A stretch of DNA of 64,000 nucleotides from CAVSRC01 sp963730325 (lineage in GTDB: Bacteria > Pseudomonadota > Alphaproteobacteria > Rhizobiales > Kaistiaceae). The position numbers were made by a program, and so were the translations under genes. Each line of letters starts with the position of its first letter. Positions within the stretch are counted from its first letter, which is position 1. Location of the stretch: positions 1 to 64,000 of the forward strand of contig CAVSRC010000005.1 in assembly GCA_963730325.1 (NCBI GenBank), in the 5' to 3' direction. Below, piece by piece: positions 19,462 through 29,304 of the stretch. The notes under the pieces were generated by a model. That model was not told the DNA's origin. It saw only the letters and a program-made list of their open reading frames with translations, and made no database searches.

Positions 19462-20376
19462 TCAGACGCTCGGGCTTCCGCCCAGTTCGATCAGCACGAT
19501 CTCCGGCGGAACGCCCAGCCGCACCGGCAGGACCGAGCAGCCGAGCCCGCCCGAGACGATGAGGTTGCGGCCGTTCTCCACCACATGGCCATAGGCGTAG
19601 CGTTGGCCATAGGCGGACGGCACCACCGGCCGGCCGATGAAGGGCAGGTCCACCTGGCCGCCATGGGTATGGCCGGAAATGGTGAGAGCCACCCGCTCCG
19701 GCACCCGCGGGAAGATGTCCGGCTCGTGCGCCATCAGCACGATCGGCGCACCGTCCTCGGGGATGCGGGCGAGCGTCCCCGGCAGATCGTCGACCCCGCG
19801 GAAGTTGCCGCCGCCGAGCGGATAGGCGAGCTGGTCGCCGAGGCCGATCAGCCAGACGGCGGGACCGTCCTTGGGCTCGAGGCGCACCACGTCGTTTTCC
19901 ATCAGCGGCAGACGGTTGTCGGCGAAGGCGCGGCGCACGCCGTCGATATCGTGCCACCAGTCGTGATTGCCGATGACGCCATAGACGCCGAGCGGCGCCG
20001 TGAGGTCGGCCAGCGCCCGGCCCCATTCGCCCGGCGCCACGACCGAGGTGCGGAAGCGGCGCAGCCCCGGCACGTAGTCGCCGAGAAGCAGCGTCACGTC
20101 CGGCGCGAGGCTGTTGGTGACAGCGACGATCTCCTGGACCCGCGACAGCGGCATCCACGGATCGCAGGCATGGATGTCGGCGATCACCGCCATGCTGAGC
20201 GGCTTGGCTTGCGCCGGCCAGCCCGGCAGCGCCAGGCGGTAGCGGGTGACCACCAGGCGGAAGCGCGGCTCGATGGCGAAGGCGTAGGACGACAGTCCGA
20301 AAACGCCGAGCGCACCGAGGCCGATCGTCTTCAGGAATGTCCGACGTGAGAGCACGGGCCGTCCGGCCTCCATCAC
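19462..20376 (-). CDS. Tat-exported metallophosphoesterase
   Basis: The 304-residue protein begins with a twin-arginine signal (SRRTFLKTIG at 10-19 followed by a hydrophobic stretch), as expected for a folded metalloenzyme sent to the periplasm. All five calcineurin-type metal motifs are present: ADIHACDP (66-73), GDYVPG (99-104), GNHDWW (136-141), MAHEPD and SGHTHGGQ. It resembles the YaeI/YkuE group of phosphodiesterases that act on UDP-diacylglucosamine or similar membrane-linked substrates. The substrate here is unknown. It ends 55 bases upstream of the small frame before leuC. Confidence 0.92.
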   Translation of the reverse strand: MMEAGRPVLSRRTFLKTIGLGALGVFGLSSYAFAIEPRFRLVVTRYRLALPGWPAQAKPLSMAVIADIHACDPWMPLSRVQEIVAVTNSLAPDVTLLLGDYVPGLRRFRTSVVAPGEWGRALADLTAPLGVYGVIGNHDWWHDIDGVRRAFADNRLPLMENDVVRLEPKDGPAVWLIGLGDQLAYPLGGGNFRGVDDLPGTLARIPEDGAPIVLMAHEPDIFPRVPERVALTISGHTHGGQVDLPFIGRPVVPSAYGQRYAYGHVVENGRNLIVSGGLGCSVLPVRLGVPPEIVLIELGGSPSV

Positions 20377-20500
20377 CGAGTGCTGCCGGCACTCATCAGG
20401 GGAATGTGGTCAAGATAGCGCTTCGCGCCGCCGGACCATCCTCCGTCCCGGCGATTCCTGCCAAGGTGGTAAACGCCGGCAGGCCGCCGAACCCTTGCCT

Positions 20501-20890
20501 TCAGATGGAATCGACCGCGACCGTCGCCTCGCCCTTGTTGATCCGCTCGGCAAAGGCGGTGCAATCCGCAGCGCTCTCGCAGGAGATCTGCAAGGTGCCG
20601 CCGAGGATCGGTTCCCTGATGACCGGCTTCAGCACCACCTTTCCGTCGATCAGGATGGCGACGGCCTGGTTCAGGTGGTGCAGGCTGAATTCGGCGAAAT
20701 CCCGCGTCGAGGCTATCGACAGGTTGATGAGCAGCACCGGCTCGCCCGACAGCGAGCCCACCGTCGCCTCGACAACGGCCAACTGGAGTGGTGCGGCGAA
20801 CGCGATGGCGCTGGCGCAGAGGACGGCTGCCGTTGCAATCGCCAACCGGCGCGACACGGCCGCCGCGAGATGCGGCAGGCGCCCGATCAC
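20501..20890 (-). CDS. Exported stand-alone SecDF P1-head-like protein
   Basis: The GTG at 20890 gives 129 residues: a basic N-terminus, a hydrophobic signal (RRLAIATAAVLCASAIAFAA) and a mature domain of about 95 residues. The segment LNQAVAILIDGKVVLKPVIR followed by EPILGGTLQISCESAADCTAF matches the P1-head subdomain of SecD, where the pattern is VGxxxAIVLDGxVxSAPVI then IxGGxxxI. Here it is alone, without SecD's membrane part. Two Cys in SCESAADC may form a small disulphide. It starts 2 bases from the rplS stop on the same strand, so it is likely cotranscribed. Function unknown; a periplasmic binding role is a guess. Confidence 0.7.
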   Translation of the reverse strand: MIGRLPHLAAAVSRRLAIATAAVLCASAIAFAAPLQLAVVEATVGSLSGEPVLLINLSIASTRDFAEFSLHHLNQAVAILIDGKVVLKPVIREPILGGTLQISCESAADCTAFAERINKGEATVAVDSI

Positions 20891-20891
20891 C

Positions 20892-21311
20892 TTACTCGGA
20901 CGCCGCTTTCGCCGGAGCGGCGCGGCTCGCCTCGATCTCCGCCGTGCGGCTGTGGTCCTGTTTCTCGGCGATGCGCGCCGACTTGCCGCGGCGGCCGCGC
21001 AGATAATAGAGCTTGGCGCGGCGCACCTTGCCGCGGCGCACCACCTCGATGGAATCGATCGACGGCGAATAGATCGGGAAGACGCGCTCGACGCCCTCGC
21101 CGTAGGAAATCTTGCGCACCGTGAAGTTCTCGTTGAGGCCGCCGCCGGCGCGCGCGATGCACACGCCCTCATAGGCCTGGATACGGGTGCGCGTTCCCTC
21201 GGTCACCTTGACGTTGACCTTGACGGTGTCGCCGGGAGCGAACTGGGGAATGGCGCGATCGCCCAAGATCGCCGCGGCCTGCGCTTTCTCGAGCTCCTGG
21301 ATAATCGACAT
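20892..21311 (-). CDS. rplS: 50S ribosomal protein L19
   Basis: L19 sits at the 30S-50S interface. The sequence MSIIQELEKAQ, FAPGDTVKVNVKVTEGTRTR, GVCIARAGGGLNENFTVRKI, GVERVFPIYSPSIDSIEVVR and AKLYYLRGRRGKSARI is characteristic. The C-terminal extension (SRAAPAKAASE) is typical of alphaproteobacteria, giving 139 residues. The start at 21311 is preferred over a longer in-frame ATG at 21401 because the family begins MNxIxxLE. It completes the rpsP-rimM-trmD-rplS order, but is separated from trmD by two genes on the opposite strand. Confidence 0.98.
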   Translation of the reverse strand: MSIIQELEKAQAAAILGDRAIPQFAPGDTVKVNVKVTEGTRTRIQAYEGVCIARAGGGLNENFTVRKISYGEGVERVFPIYSPSIDSIEVVRRGKVRRAKLYYLRGRRGKSARIAEKQDHSRTAEIEASRAAPAKAASE

Positions 21312-21559
21312 CGGTGAGGACCTTCTTCTCTCGCTGGCGGCGCCGGAACGTGACGCAAGGGCTCGTGCCGCCTGGCCGGCCCGGTTCGACGCCGGTCCCA
21401 AAGGACCGGGCGCCCCCTGTTCGGGCCGTCCGTCCGCCTGTTCGGTAAACCGGCGCGCTCAATACCGCAATAAACCTTGATTGTCGATAGGTCTGGCAGC
21501 GGCCAAAAACCCCGCTAATCTTGCCGCCAGTCAAGATTTTGCCGCGAGATGAGAGTCCC

Positions 21560-21991
21560 ATGAAGCGCGTACTCGCAGCCCTTGCCCTGCTGATGGGCTT
21601 TGTTCTCCTTTCGGTCCCGGCCGAGGCCGGGATTCGCCTGTGCAACAAGATGAAGGACGGGGCGAGCGTCGCCGTCGGCTATCTCGACGGCAGCAAGGGC
21701 TGGACGGCCCGCGGCTGGTGGACCATCGCACCCGGCGACTGCGAGACGCTGGTCAACGGCCACCTCGGCAGCGCCTACGTCTATCTGCTGGTCGACGGCG
21801 GCAAACTGCCGCCGCGCAAGAGCCAGTCCGGTGGCTGGTTCTGCACCGACAACGAAGGCTTCCTGACCCGCAACAACGACTATGCCGACAAGCAGCACGC
21901 ATTGATGTGCGAGGCGGCAGGACTCAAGACCGAGCAGTTCCGCGAAGCCGAGGTCAACAAGGGCGAGGTCACCCTCAACCTGACGGACTAG
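21560..21991 (+). CDS. Exported DUF1036 protein, copy 1
   Basis: The 143-residue protein has a Sec signal (MKRVLAALALLMGFVLLSVP, cleavage near AEA-G) and a mature domain starting GIRLCNKMKDGASVAVGYLD, then WTARGWWTIAPGDCETLV, the hallmark of DUF1036. Conserved Cys residues (CNK, DCET, WFCTDN, LMCEAAG) suggest two disulphides in the periplasm. Function of the family is not known; it is widespread in Rhizobiales. A paralogue follows at 22104-22544. Start chosen at 21560 with GAGATGAGAG just upstream. Confidence 0.88.
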   Translation: MKRVLAALALLMGFVLLSVPAEAGIRLCNKMKDGASVAVGYLDGSKGWTARGWWTIAPGDCETLVNGHLGSAYVYLLVDGGKLPPRKSQSGGWFCTDNEGFLTRNNDYADKQHALMCEAAGLKTEQFREAEVNKGEVTLNLTD

Positions 21992-22103
21992 GGAGGCGTT
22001 GCACCGCCGATGGCCGGCCGGCCCCGGCTCCTATGAAATCGCTATTGCAAGACATCGGACCGGCATATGATCGCGCCGGGATTCGGCTTGTGGGAGGAAC
22101 ACC

Positions 22104-22544
22104 ATGAAGCGGGCCGTCTTTCTTTCTGCCATTGGCATGGTCATCGCCTGCGCCGGAACCGCGCACGCCGGCGTGACGATCTGCAACCAGTTCGATGAGC
22201 CGGTCTATTTCGCCCTGGGTTATTCCGATGCGAGCGGCCCGCTTTCGACCGGCTGGTTCAACCTCGACGTCGGCAAGTGCGACACCTATCTGGCGGACGC
22301 CAAGGCGCCGTTCTTCGTCTACGGCGAGAGCGAATCCTCGCAGAACGGCTGGGACGCGGCGGACGACGAGCCCGGCCAGGACTTCTGCCTGTCGACCGAT
22401 GACAGCTTCACCATCCGCAACAGCGAAAACATGGCTGACGGCGCGCTTGTCTGCGACGAAGACATGCGGGACCGCTTCGCCGCGGTCACCGACAAGCAGA
22501 ACGGGGCTGAGGCGTTCACCTTCACCACCGACAACGCCAAATAG
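22104..22544 (+). CDS. Exported DUF1036 protein, copy 2
   Basis: This 146-residue protein has a signal peptide ending in AHAG and a mature part GVTICNQFDEPVYFALGYSD followed by LSTGWFNLDVGKCDTYLAD, the same fold signature as its upstream neighbour but clearly diverged (the WW of copy 1 is WF, and the Cys spacing differs slightly). It is more acidic, with DAADDEPGQDFCLSTDD in the middle. The two copies look like an old tandem duplication. The start has a GGGAGGAACACC ribosome-binding sequence. Function unknown. Confidence 0.85.
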   Translation: MKRAVFLSAIGMVIACAGTAHAGVTICNQFDEPVYFALGYSDASGPLSTGWFNLDVGKCDTYLADAKAPFFVYGESESSQNGWDAADDEPGQDFCLSTDDSFTIRNSENMADGALVCDEDMRDRFAAVTDKQNGAEAFTFTTDNAK

Positions 22545-22553
22545 CGCGGGGCC

Positions 22554-23249
22554 TCAGCGCCTTTTCGGTCGGCCGGCAAGGTCCGGCCGGCGTTCGCGTG
22601 TCAGCCGTTCGGCCTCCGCCCGCCGCCATTTGGCGATGCGGCCATGGTCGCCGGAAGTCAGCACATCGGGGATCGGCCGCTCCTCCCAGAGCTGCGGCCG
22701 CGTATAGTGCGGATATTCGAGAAGCCCCTCGGCGAAGCTCTCCGCCAGCCCCGATTGCGCATTGCCCATGATGCCGGGCAGGAGCCGCACCACCGCGTCG
22801 ATGAGCGCCATCGCCGCGATCTCGCCGCCCGACAGGATGTAGTCGCCGACCGAGACTTCGGTGAGGCCGCGCCCCTCGATCACCCGCTCGTCGACCCCCT
22901 CGAAGCGCCCGGCGACGATCAGCACGCCGTCTCCGCCGGCCAGCTCGCCAACCATGGCCTGGTCGAGCGGCCGTCCGCGCGGGCTCATCAGCAGGCGCGG
23001 GCGGGTGTCGCTGGTCCCCGTGGCCGCGTCGATCGCCGCCGCCAGCACATCGGCGCGCATCACCATGCCCGGTCCGCCGCCGGCCGGCGTGTCATCGACA
23101 TTGCGATGCTTGCTGGTCGCCGAGGCGCGGATGTCGCGCGCTTCCATCGACCAGATGCCGTCAGCCAGCCCCTTGCCCGCGAGGCTCGCGCCGAGCGGCC
23201 CCGGAAACATCTCCGGAAACAGGGTGAGCACCGTGGCGCGGAAGGTCAT
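22554..23249 (-). CDS. trmD: tRNA (guanine-N1)-methyltransferase
   Basis: TrmD makes m1G37 in tRNAs, preventing +1 frameshifts. The protein has the trefoil-knot SPOUT landmarks: VLTLFPEMFPGPLGASLAGK, DDTPAGGGPGMVMRADVL, LLMSPRGRPLDQ, VAGRFEGVDERVIE and VGDYILSGGEIAAMALIDAV, followed by NAQSGLAESF and EYPHYTRP. The length of 231 residues is usual. Its start codon overlaps the rimM stop by 4 bases (ATGA), a sign of translational coupling. Confidence 0.97.
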   Translation of the reverse strand: MTFRATVLTLFPEMFPGPLGASLAGKGLADGIWSMEARDIRASATSKHRNVDDTPAGGGPGMVMRADVLAAAIDAATGTSDTRPRLLMSPRGRPLDQAMVGELAGGDGVLIVAGRFEGVDERVIEGRGLTEVSVGDYILSGGEIAAMALIDAVVRLLPGIMGNAQSGLAESFAEGLLEYPHYTRPQLWEERPIPDVLTSGDHGRIAKWRRAEAERLTRERRPDLAGRPKRR

Positions 23250-23794
23250 GACGGCGCCGCTCCGCCATCGTCTTCCTCCTCCGCCTCGGGCGATGGAACC
23301 ACGACTACACGTTTCGCCGAGAGGTTGATGTCGGGCACGGCGGCACGGGTGAACGGCACCAGCAGGCTCGCTCCCTTGGCCGGAGCGATTTCGAGGAGAT
23401 CGCCGGCGCCGTAATTCGGCACCGCGACGATCGTGCCGAGCGGCGCGCCCTCCGGCGTCACCGCGTCAAGCCCGATGAGATCGGCATGGTAGAACTCGTC
23501 CGCCTCCGGCTCGGGCAGGCGTTCGCGCGGCACGGTGAGATCGAGCCCGTTCAGCGCCTCGGCCGCGTTGCGGTCGTCGATGCCGGCGAAACGCACCACC
23601 AGCATGTCGGGCGAAGCGCCGGCCGGACGCGCCGCCTCTATCGTAAAGCGGCGGCCGTCGGCGGCCTCCAGCGGACTGTAGGCGGCAAGCTCCAGCGGCG
23701 CGGCGGTGAACGACTTCACCCGCACCTCGCCCTTGATGCCGTGGGCCGCGCCGATGCGGCCGACCACGATGCGCCGGGTTTCGCTGGCTGCCAC
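23246..23794 (-). CDS. rimM: Ribosome maturation factor RimM
   Basis: RimM binds S19 and helps 16S rRNA processing during 30S assembly. The N-terminal RimM barrel begins VVGRIGAAHGIKGEVRVKSFT, and the PRC-barrel half contains DEFYHADLIGLDAVTPEG and NYGAGDLLEIAPAKGASLLVP followed by FTRAAVPDINL. The length of 182 residues is normal; the acidic tail after VVVVPSPE is lineage specific. It lies between rpsP (37-base gap) and trmD (4-base overlap). Confidence 0.96.
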   Translation of the reverse strand: MAASETRRIVVGRIGAAHGIKGEVRVKSFTAAPLELAAYSPLEAADGRRFTIEAARPAGASPDMLVVRFAGIDDRNAAEALNGLDLTVPRERLPEPEADEFYHADLIGLDAVTPEGAPLGTIVAVPNYGAGDLLEIAPAKGASLLVPFTRAAVPDINLSAKRVVVVPSPEAEEEDDGGAAPS

Positions 23795-23831
23795 CGGACG
23801 CCGTGCCTCTCAGCCACCGCCAGCGAGCGGC

Positions 23832-24236
23832 TCAGCCCGCCGCGGCAGGCGCCTCGGCCTCGGCGGCGGCCGGCGCTTCGGCCGGAGCGTCCGCGGTCTT
23901 GGCCGCGGCCTCGGCGGCAGCGGCGGCGCGCTCCTGCGCCTTCTTGCCGGGCTCGGCCTTCTGCGGGTTGTTGCGCTGGGGCCGCTTGGCCAGACCGGCG
24001 GCATCGAGGAAGCGCAGCACGCGGTCGGTCGGCTGCGCCCCGCGCGACAGCCAATGCTGGATGCGCTCGACGTTCAGCACCGTGCGCTTCTCGTGATCCT
24101 TGGGCAGGATCGGCTCATAGGTGCCGACGATCTCGATGAAGCGGCCATCGCGCGGAAAGCGCGAGTCGGCAATGACGATGCGATAGAACGGCCGCTTCTT
24201 GGCGCCGGCACGGGACAGACGGATTTTCAGGGACAT
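23832..24236 (-). CDS. rpsP: 30S ribosomal protein S16
   Basis: The first 80 residues are S16: MSLKIRLSRAGAKKRPFYRI, VIADSRFPRDGRFIEIVGTY and NVERIQHWLSRGAQPTD. From about residue 95 there is an Ala/Glu-rich tail (QERAAAAAEAAAKTADAPAE and so on), giving 134 residues against about 80 in E. coli; such tails are common in alphaproteobacteria. It is the first gene of the rpsP-rimM-trmD part of the operon and follows the chorismate mutase gene by 39 bases. Confidence 0.97.
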   Translation of the reverse strand: MSLKIRLSRAGAKKRPFYRIVIADSRFPRDGRFIEIVGTYEPILPKDHEKRTVLNVERIQHWLSRGAQPTDRVLRFLDAAGLAKRPQRNNPQKAEPGKKAQERAAAAAEAAAKTADAPAEAPAAAEAEAPAAAG

Positions 24237-24275
24237 GTGGGTTCACTCACTCCTTGGGTGTTGCTTTTCGAGCCC

Positions 24276-24563
24276 TCACGAGCGCAGCGCCTCGTGGTGG
24301 CGGATCACTTCCTTGACGATGAATGCGTAGAACTTCTCGGCGAAGGCGGGGTCGAGATCGGCCTCCGTGGCCAGCTTGTGCAGACGGACGAGCTGTTGCT
24401 TCTCGCGCACCGGATCGGCCGGCGGCAGATCGTGGGCGGCCTTGTAGACGCCGACCTGCTTGGTCAGCCTGAAGCGCTCGGCCAGGAGATGCACCAGCGC
24501 CGCGTCGATATTGTCGATGCTGGCGCGCAGTTCGGTGAGGCCGACAACGGTGCCCTTGCTCAT
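24276..24563 (-). CDS. Chorismate mutase (AroQ class)
   Basis: The 95-residue protein is the AroQ-type helical chorismate mutase: LTELRASIDNIDAALVHLLAERFRL followed by TKQVGVYKA, DPVREKQQLVRLHKLATEAD and FYAFIVKEVIRHHEAL. R13-equivalent, K41-equivalent and the second Arg of the active site are in place. It converts chorismate to prephenate for Phe and Tyr synthesis. It sits 7 bases after ffh and before rpsP, an arrangement common in Rhizobiales. The start at 24563 is chosen; a longer frame upstream would lie inside ffh. Confidence 0.93.
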   Translation of the reverse strand: MSKGTVVGLTELRASIDNIDAALVHLLAERFRLTKQVGVYKAAHDLPPADPVREKQQLVRLHKLATEADLDPAFAEKFYAFIVKEVIRHHEALRS

Positions 24564-24570
24564 TTCCCCC

Positions 24571-26119
<1,549 letters not shown>

Positions 26120-26120
<1 letters not shown>

Positions 26121-26254
26121 CAGCCGCGCTTTGCCGCCGTGACCTCTGCGAAAAGATGGCGCATCGCCTCGAACACCCATTCCTCTTCGCGAGAGGCGGG
26201 GGGTGCGATCGGCTGGGGCGCGCGATTGCGCGCGGGGCTGTGCTTGCGGTTCAT
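26120..26254 (-). CDS. Possible 44-residue basic protein coupled to ffh
   Basis: An ATG at 26254 preceded by GGACGAGAG opens a 44-codon frame, MNRKHSPARNRAPQPIAPPA followed by REEEWVFEAMRHLFAEVTAAKRG, whose TGA overlaps the ffh ATG (TGATG). The N-terminal half is basic and Pro-rich, the C-terminal half looks like an amphipathic helix. I do not recognise a family. The overlap suggests translational coupling to ffh, which favours a real gene, but its shortness keeps this uncertain. Confidence 0.4.
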
Positions 26255-26419
26255 TTCTCTCGTCCTTCCAAGCAGTTGCGCGCCCGCGGGCGCACCTGCG
26301 CTGGCGGACGCTGGCCTCCGGGGTCCTGGCCCCGGTGGGCTTTGCTGCACTTCCGGCTCTTATCAGAGTCGGCGGACGTTTAGTTGGCGCTGGCCGCCAA
26401 GTCAATCAAGAGGCGGTTG

Positions 26420-27445
26420 TCAGGCCGCTGGCCGCACCGGCCCGGAGCCGGCGCCGGTCGCCGCGATGGCCGCGGCGATGGCGTCCAGGTCGGCCCCGGT
26501 CAGGCTGAGCGTGGCGGCATCGAACCAGCCATCGACTTGGGCCGGGCTGCGCGCGCCGACGATCGCCGCCGTGACCCCCGGCCAGGCGAGCGTCCAGGCG
26601 ACGGCCACGGCCGCCACGCTTGTCCCGTGCGCCTCGGCGATCGGCGCCATGGCCGCGGCAAGGTCGAGGTTGCGGGCGAGCCTGTCCCCGCTGAATTCAG
26701 GATTCTTCGAGCGCCAGTCGTTCTCCGGCAGGGCGGCGGCGCGCGCCGCCGAAAAGCGTCCGGTGAGCAGGCCCGACTGCATCGGGCTGTAGACGATGAC
26801 GCCGGTCCCATGCGCCGCGCACCAGGGCAGTTCGGCCGCGGCGACCTCCCGCATGATCGCCGAGAAGGGCGGCTGCAGCGTATCCACATGGCCGAGCCTC
26901 TCGGCCGCCTCGAGCTGGTCGACATCGTGGTTGGAAAGACCGACGGCACGCAGCTTCCCTTCGCTCTTCAGATCGAGAAGGGTCTGCCAGTAATCCTCGA
27001 CGCGGCTGCCGCCCTCGGCCGGCCAGTGCATCTGCATGAGATCGATGCGCTCGACCCCGAGGCGCTTGAGCGATGCCTCGACCTCGCGGCGCAGGCTCTC
27101 CGCCGTGCCCACCCTGTGCGGCCGCGCCGCCGGGTCTTGCGGGTCGCGGACAAGCCCGCATTTGGTGAAGACATAAGGCCGTTCGGCCGCGGGCATGTCC
27201 TTCAGTGCGCGTCCCACCACCTCTTCCGAATGGCCGAAGCCATAGATCGCGGCGGTGTCGATCCAGTTGACCCCGCGCGCCGCCGCATGGCGGATGGCGG
27301 CGATCGAGGCGTTGTCGTCCTGCTCGCCCCAGCCGAATATCCAGTCGCCGCCGATCGCCCATGCCCCGAAGCCGACCCGCGTGATCTCCATGTCGGTGCG
27401 GCCGAGCCGCTTGCGCGGCAGCGTTTCACCTGCAGCCGATGCCAT
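26420..27445 (-). CDS. Aldo/keto reductase
   Basis: This 341-residue protein is an NADPH-dependent aldo/keto reductase of the YajO/Tas-like group. Visible features are KRLGRTDMEITRVGFGAWAI, the catalytic region NWIDTAAIYGFGHSEE (Asp and Tyr of the tetrad), YVFTKCGL (the lysine), DLMQMHWPAE (the histidine is in MHW), GLSNHDVDQLE, VIVYSPMQSGLLTG and a final AIVGARSPAQVD that binds the NADP 2'-phosphate. The substrate is not predictable. The start ATG at 27445 is preferred, as homologues begin just before LPRKRLGRT. The longer upstream frame is Arg/Pro-rich nonsense. Confidence 0.94.
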   Translation of the reverse strand: MASAAGETLPRKRLGRTDMEITRVGFGAWAIGGDWIFGWGEQDDNASIAAIRHAAARGVNWIDTAAIYGFGHSEEVVGRALKDMPAAERPYVFTKCGLVRDPQDPAARPHRVGTAESLRREVEASLKRLGVERIDLMQMHWPAEGGSRVEDYWQTLLDLKSEGKLRAVGLSNHDVDQLEAAERLGHVDTLQPPFSAIMREVAAAELPWCAAHGTGVIVYSPMQSGLLTGRFSAARAAALPENDWRSKNPEFSGDRLARNLDLAAAMAPIAEAHGTSVAAVAVAWTLAWPGVTAAIVGARSPAQVDGWFDAATLSLTGADLDAIAAAIAATGAGSGPVRPAA

Positions 27446-27540
27446 ATCCCCGTATCCGTCTCCTGCCCGCACTGCGACGTGCAGGACATAACCACCGATC
27501 GCCCGTCTGGCCAGTGGAACGGCGGGAAAGAACCTTCCGG

Positions 27541-27921
27541 TCAGGCTTTGTTGCGGTGCCGGGCGATTGCCCCGCCGACGAGGGCCGCAACCAGGAGAAG
27601 CAGCCCCAGGGGGACCAGCAGGTAGAAGATGGTGAGCGGAAACAGACCGAGGTCGGTGCCGGCCGGGCGCGTCAGGATCATGGCGAGCAATTGCCCACCG
27701 AGGATGGCCACAACCCAGCGCCAGACGCGCCGCGGCACCAAATAGCCGAGCGCGCCCGCGGCCAGCACAAGGAGTGGCAGCACCACACTCCACCAGGCGC
27801 CGAAATCCCACGCCTCGCGCCGGGCACCGCCGAGCGAAAACACCGCCCAGCCGACAAACCCTGCCGCAGCAGCAATCACCATGGCGGCGGATGGCGACAG
27901 TCTGTCCGCCACCCGCGCCAC
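27541..27921 (-). CDS. Small membrane protein, four predicted helices
   Basis: A GTG start at 27921 gives 126 residues with four hydrophobic stretches (PSAAMVIAAAAGFVGWAVFS, WWSVVLPLLVLAAGALGYLV, WVVAILGGQLLAMIL, FPLTIFYLLVPLGLLLLVAAL). I do not recognise a family. It lies 10 bases after the msrA stop on the same strand and may be cotranscribed with msrA and msrB. Its role is unknown. Confidence 0.7.
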   Translation of the reverse strand: MARVADRLSPSAAMVIAAAAGFVGWAVFSLGGARREAWDFGAWWSVVLPLLVLAAGALGYLVPRRVWRWVVAILGGQLLAMILTRPAGTDLGLFPLTIFYLLVPLGLLLLVAALVGGAIARHRNKA

Positions 27922-27931
27922 GGTCCGAGCC

Positions 27932-28669
27932 TCAGCTCTGGGCGTTCTTGGCGAACACCAGCACCGGCTTCTCCCGGTAAAGCTCCGGGAAGGTCGCCTT
28001 CAGCGCCGCGATCTTGGGCACGTCATAGAAGAGGATATAGCCCGGATTGATGTTGATCGTGGTGGCGGCGTCCTGGTGATAGTCCTCGGCCTGGAAGAAG
28101 TTGGTGTAGGGCGTCACCTCGGTGACGATCTTCTCCGGGAACTTCTTGGTGGCGTCGAGCTGGGTGATGTAGGCCTTGGCGACCTTGGCCTGTTCGTCGT
28201 CCATGGTGAACAGCGCCGAACGATAGCTCGGCCCCATGTCAGGCCCCTGATGGTTGAGCTCGGTCGGGTTATGCGCGACCGAGAAGAAGATTTGCAGCAG
28301 CCTGCCGTAGGTCACCTTGGCGGGGTCGTAGGTCACCTTGACCAACTCCGCATGACCGGTCGTCTCGGTGCCAACCTGACTGTAGGTCGGGTTGTCGAGC
28401 GTGCCGCCGGCATAGCCGGCGATCGCGCTCTCGACACCGTCGACATGCTGGAAGACGCCCTGGATGCCCCAGAAGCACCCGCCGGCGAAGATCGCCGTCT
28501 CGCTGCCCGCCGTCGCCGGCTCGTCGACCGCCGGCGGCGGAATCTGCACCACCGGGCCGACGTTCTCGGCACTGGCCTTGCCGCCGTTCAGAGCCGCACC
28601 GAACGCGATCGCCGCGAAGACGCCGGCGGCGATCAGTACCGGGGCTTTGTGAATCCGCTTCAAGTCCAT
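27932..28669 (-). CDS. msrA: Exported peptide-methionine (S)-S-oxide reductase
   Basis: MsrA reduces the S epimer of methionine sulfoxide in proteins. The catalytic Cys is C65 in IFAGGCFWGIQGVFQHVDG; GYAGGTLDNPTYSQV, GHAELVKVTYDP and FFSVAHNPTELNHQGPDMGP follow the family. An N-terminal hydrophobic stretch (APVLIAAGVFAAIAFGAAL) indicates export or membrane anchoring, unlike cytoplasmic MsrA. The start at 28669 has GGAGG 8 bases upstream and gives 245 residues; an earlier in-frame ATG at 28714 lies in the preceding msrB gene. It is 41 bases downstream of msrB. Confidence 0.95.
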   Translation of the reverse strand: MDLKRIHKAPVLIAAGVFAAIAFGAALNGGKASAENVGPVVQIPPPAVDEPATAGSETAIFAGGCFWGIQGVFQHVDGVESAIAGYAGGTLDNPTYSQVGTETTGHAELVKVTYDPAKVTYGRLLQIFFSVAHNPTELNHQGPDMGPSYRSALFTMDDEQAKVAKAYITQLDATKKFPEKIVTEVTPYTNFFQAEDYHQDAATTININPGYILFYDVPKIAALKATFPELYREKPVLVFAKNAQS

Positions 28670-28710
28670 GGGAACCTCCATCGGGAGAGAGTGAACGGGA
28701 GCGCGCTGCC

Positions 28711-29304
28711 TCACGCTGTGGCGCGCGGCACGAATTTCAGTGCGACCGAGTTCATGCAGTAGCGCAGGCCGGTCGGCTGCGGCCCGTCGTTGAAGACGTG
28801 GCCGAGATGGGCTTCGCAGCGCGCGCAGGAGACCGCCGTGCGCACCATGCCGAAGCTGCTGTCGGAGGTCTCGATCACGTTCTCTGGCGCGATCGGCTGC
28901 CAGAAGCTCGGCCAGCCGGTGCCCGATTCGAACTTGGTCTCGGAATCGTACAGCGCCGTGTCGCAGCAGATGCAGCGATAGAGGCCGCTATCGTGGTTGT
29001 TGACGTATTCGCCGGTGCCGGCGAATTCCGTGCCCTCCTGCCGGGTCACCCGGAAGGCGAGGTCGGAGAGCTGCGCGCGCCATTCCGCCTCGCTCTTCAC
29101 CACCTTGGGCACGGTCTCCTTGCCAAGGCTGGCGCCGCTATCTGCGAATTTGACGATCGTCACCATGCCCGGCTCCGTCACGATCGTGCTCGCGCCGGCC
29201 TGACCGACCCAACGCACGGCCGCGCCGGCACCGAGCACGCCGGCAAGCGCCGCAGTCGAAAGCAGAAATCGCCGTCGGGTCGTCTCCGCTGGTCTGTGGT
29301 GCAT
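28711..29304 (-). CDS. msrB: Tat-exported peptide-methionine (R)-S-oxide reductase
   Basis: MsrB reduces the R epimer of methionine sulfoxide. The 197-residue protein has a twin-arginine-like signal (TTRRRFLLSTAALAGVLGAG). Zinc Cys pairs are C111/C114 (CICC) and C160/C163 (CARC), and the catalytic Cys is C183 in RYCMNSVALKF. TGWPSFWQPI and EAHLGHVFNDGP are standard. Export of both MsrB and the neighbouring MsrA points to repair of oxidised methionines in the periplasm. The start at 29304 follows GGAGAGGA. Confidence 0.95.
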   Translation of the reverse strand: MHHRPAETTRRRFLLSTAALAGVLGAGAAVRWVGQAGASTIVTEPGMVTIVKFADSGASLGKETVPKVVKSEAEWRAQLSDLAFRVTRQEGTEFAGTGEYVNNHDSGLYRCICCDTALYDSETKFESGTGWPSFWQPIAPENVIETSDSSFGMVRTAVSCARCEAHLGHVFNDGPQPTGLRYCMNSVALKFVPRATA

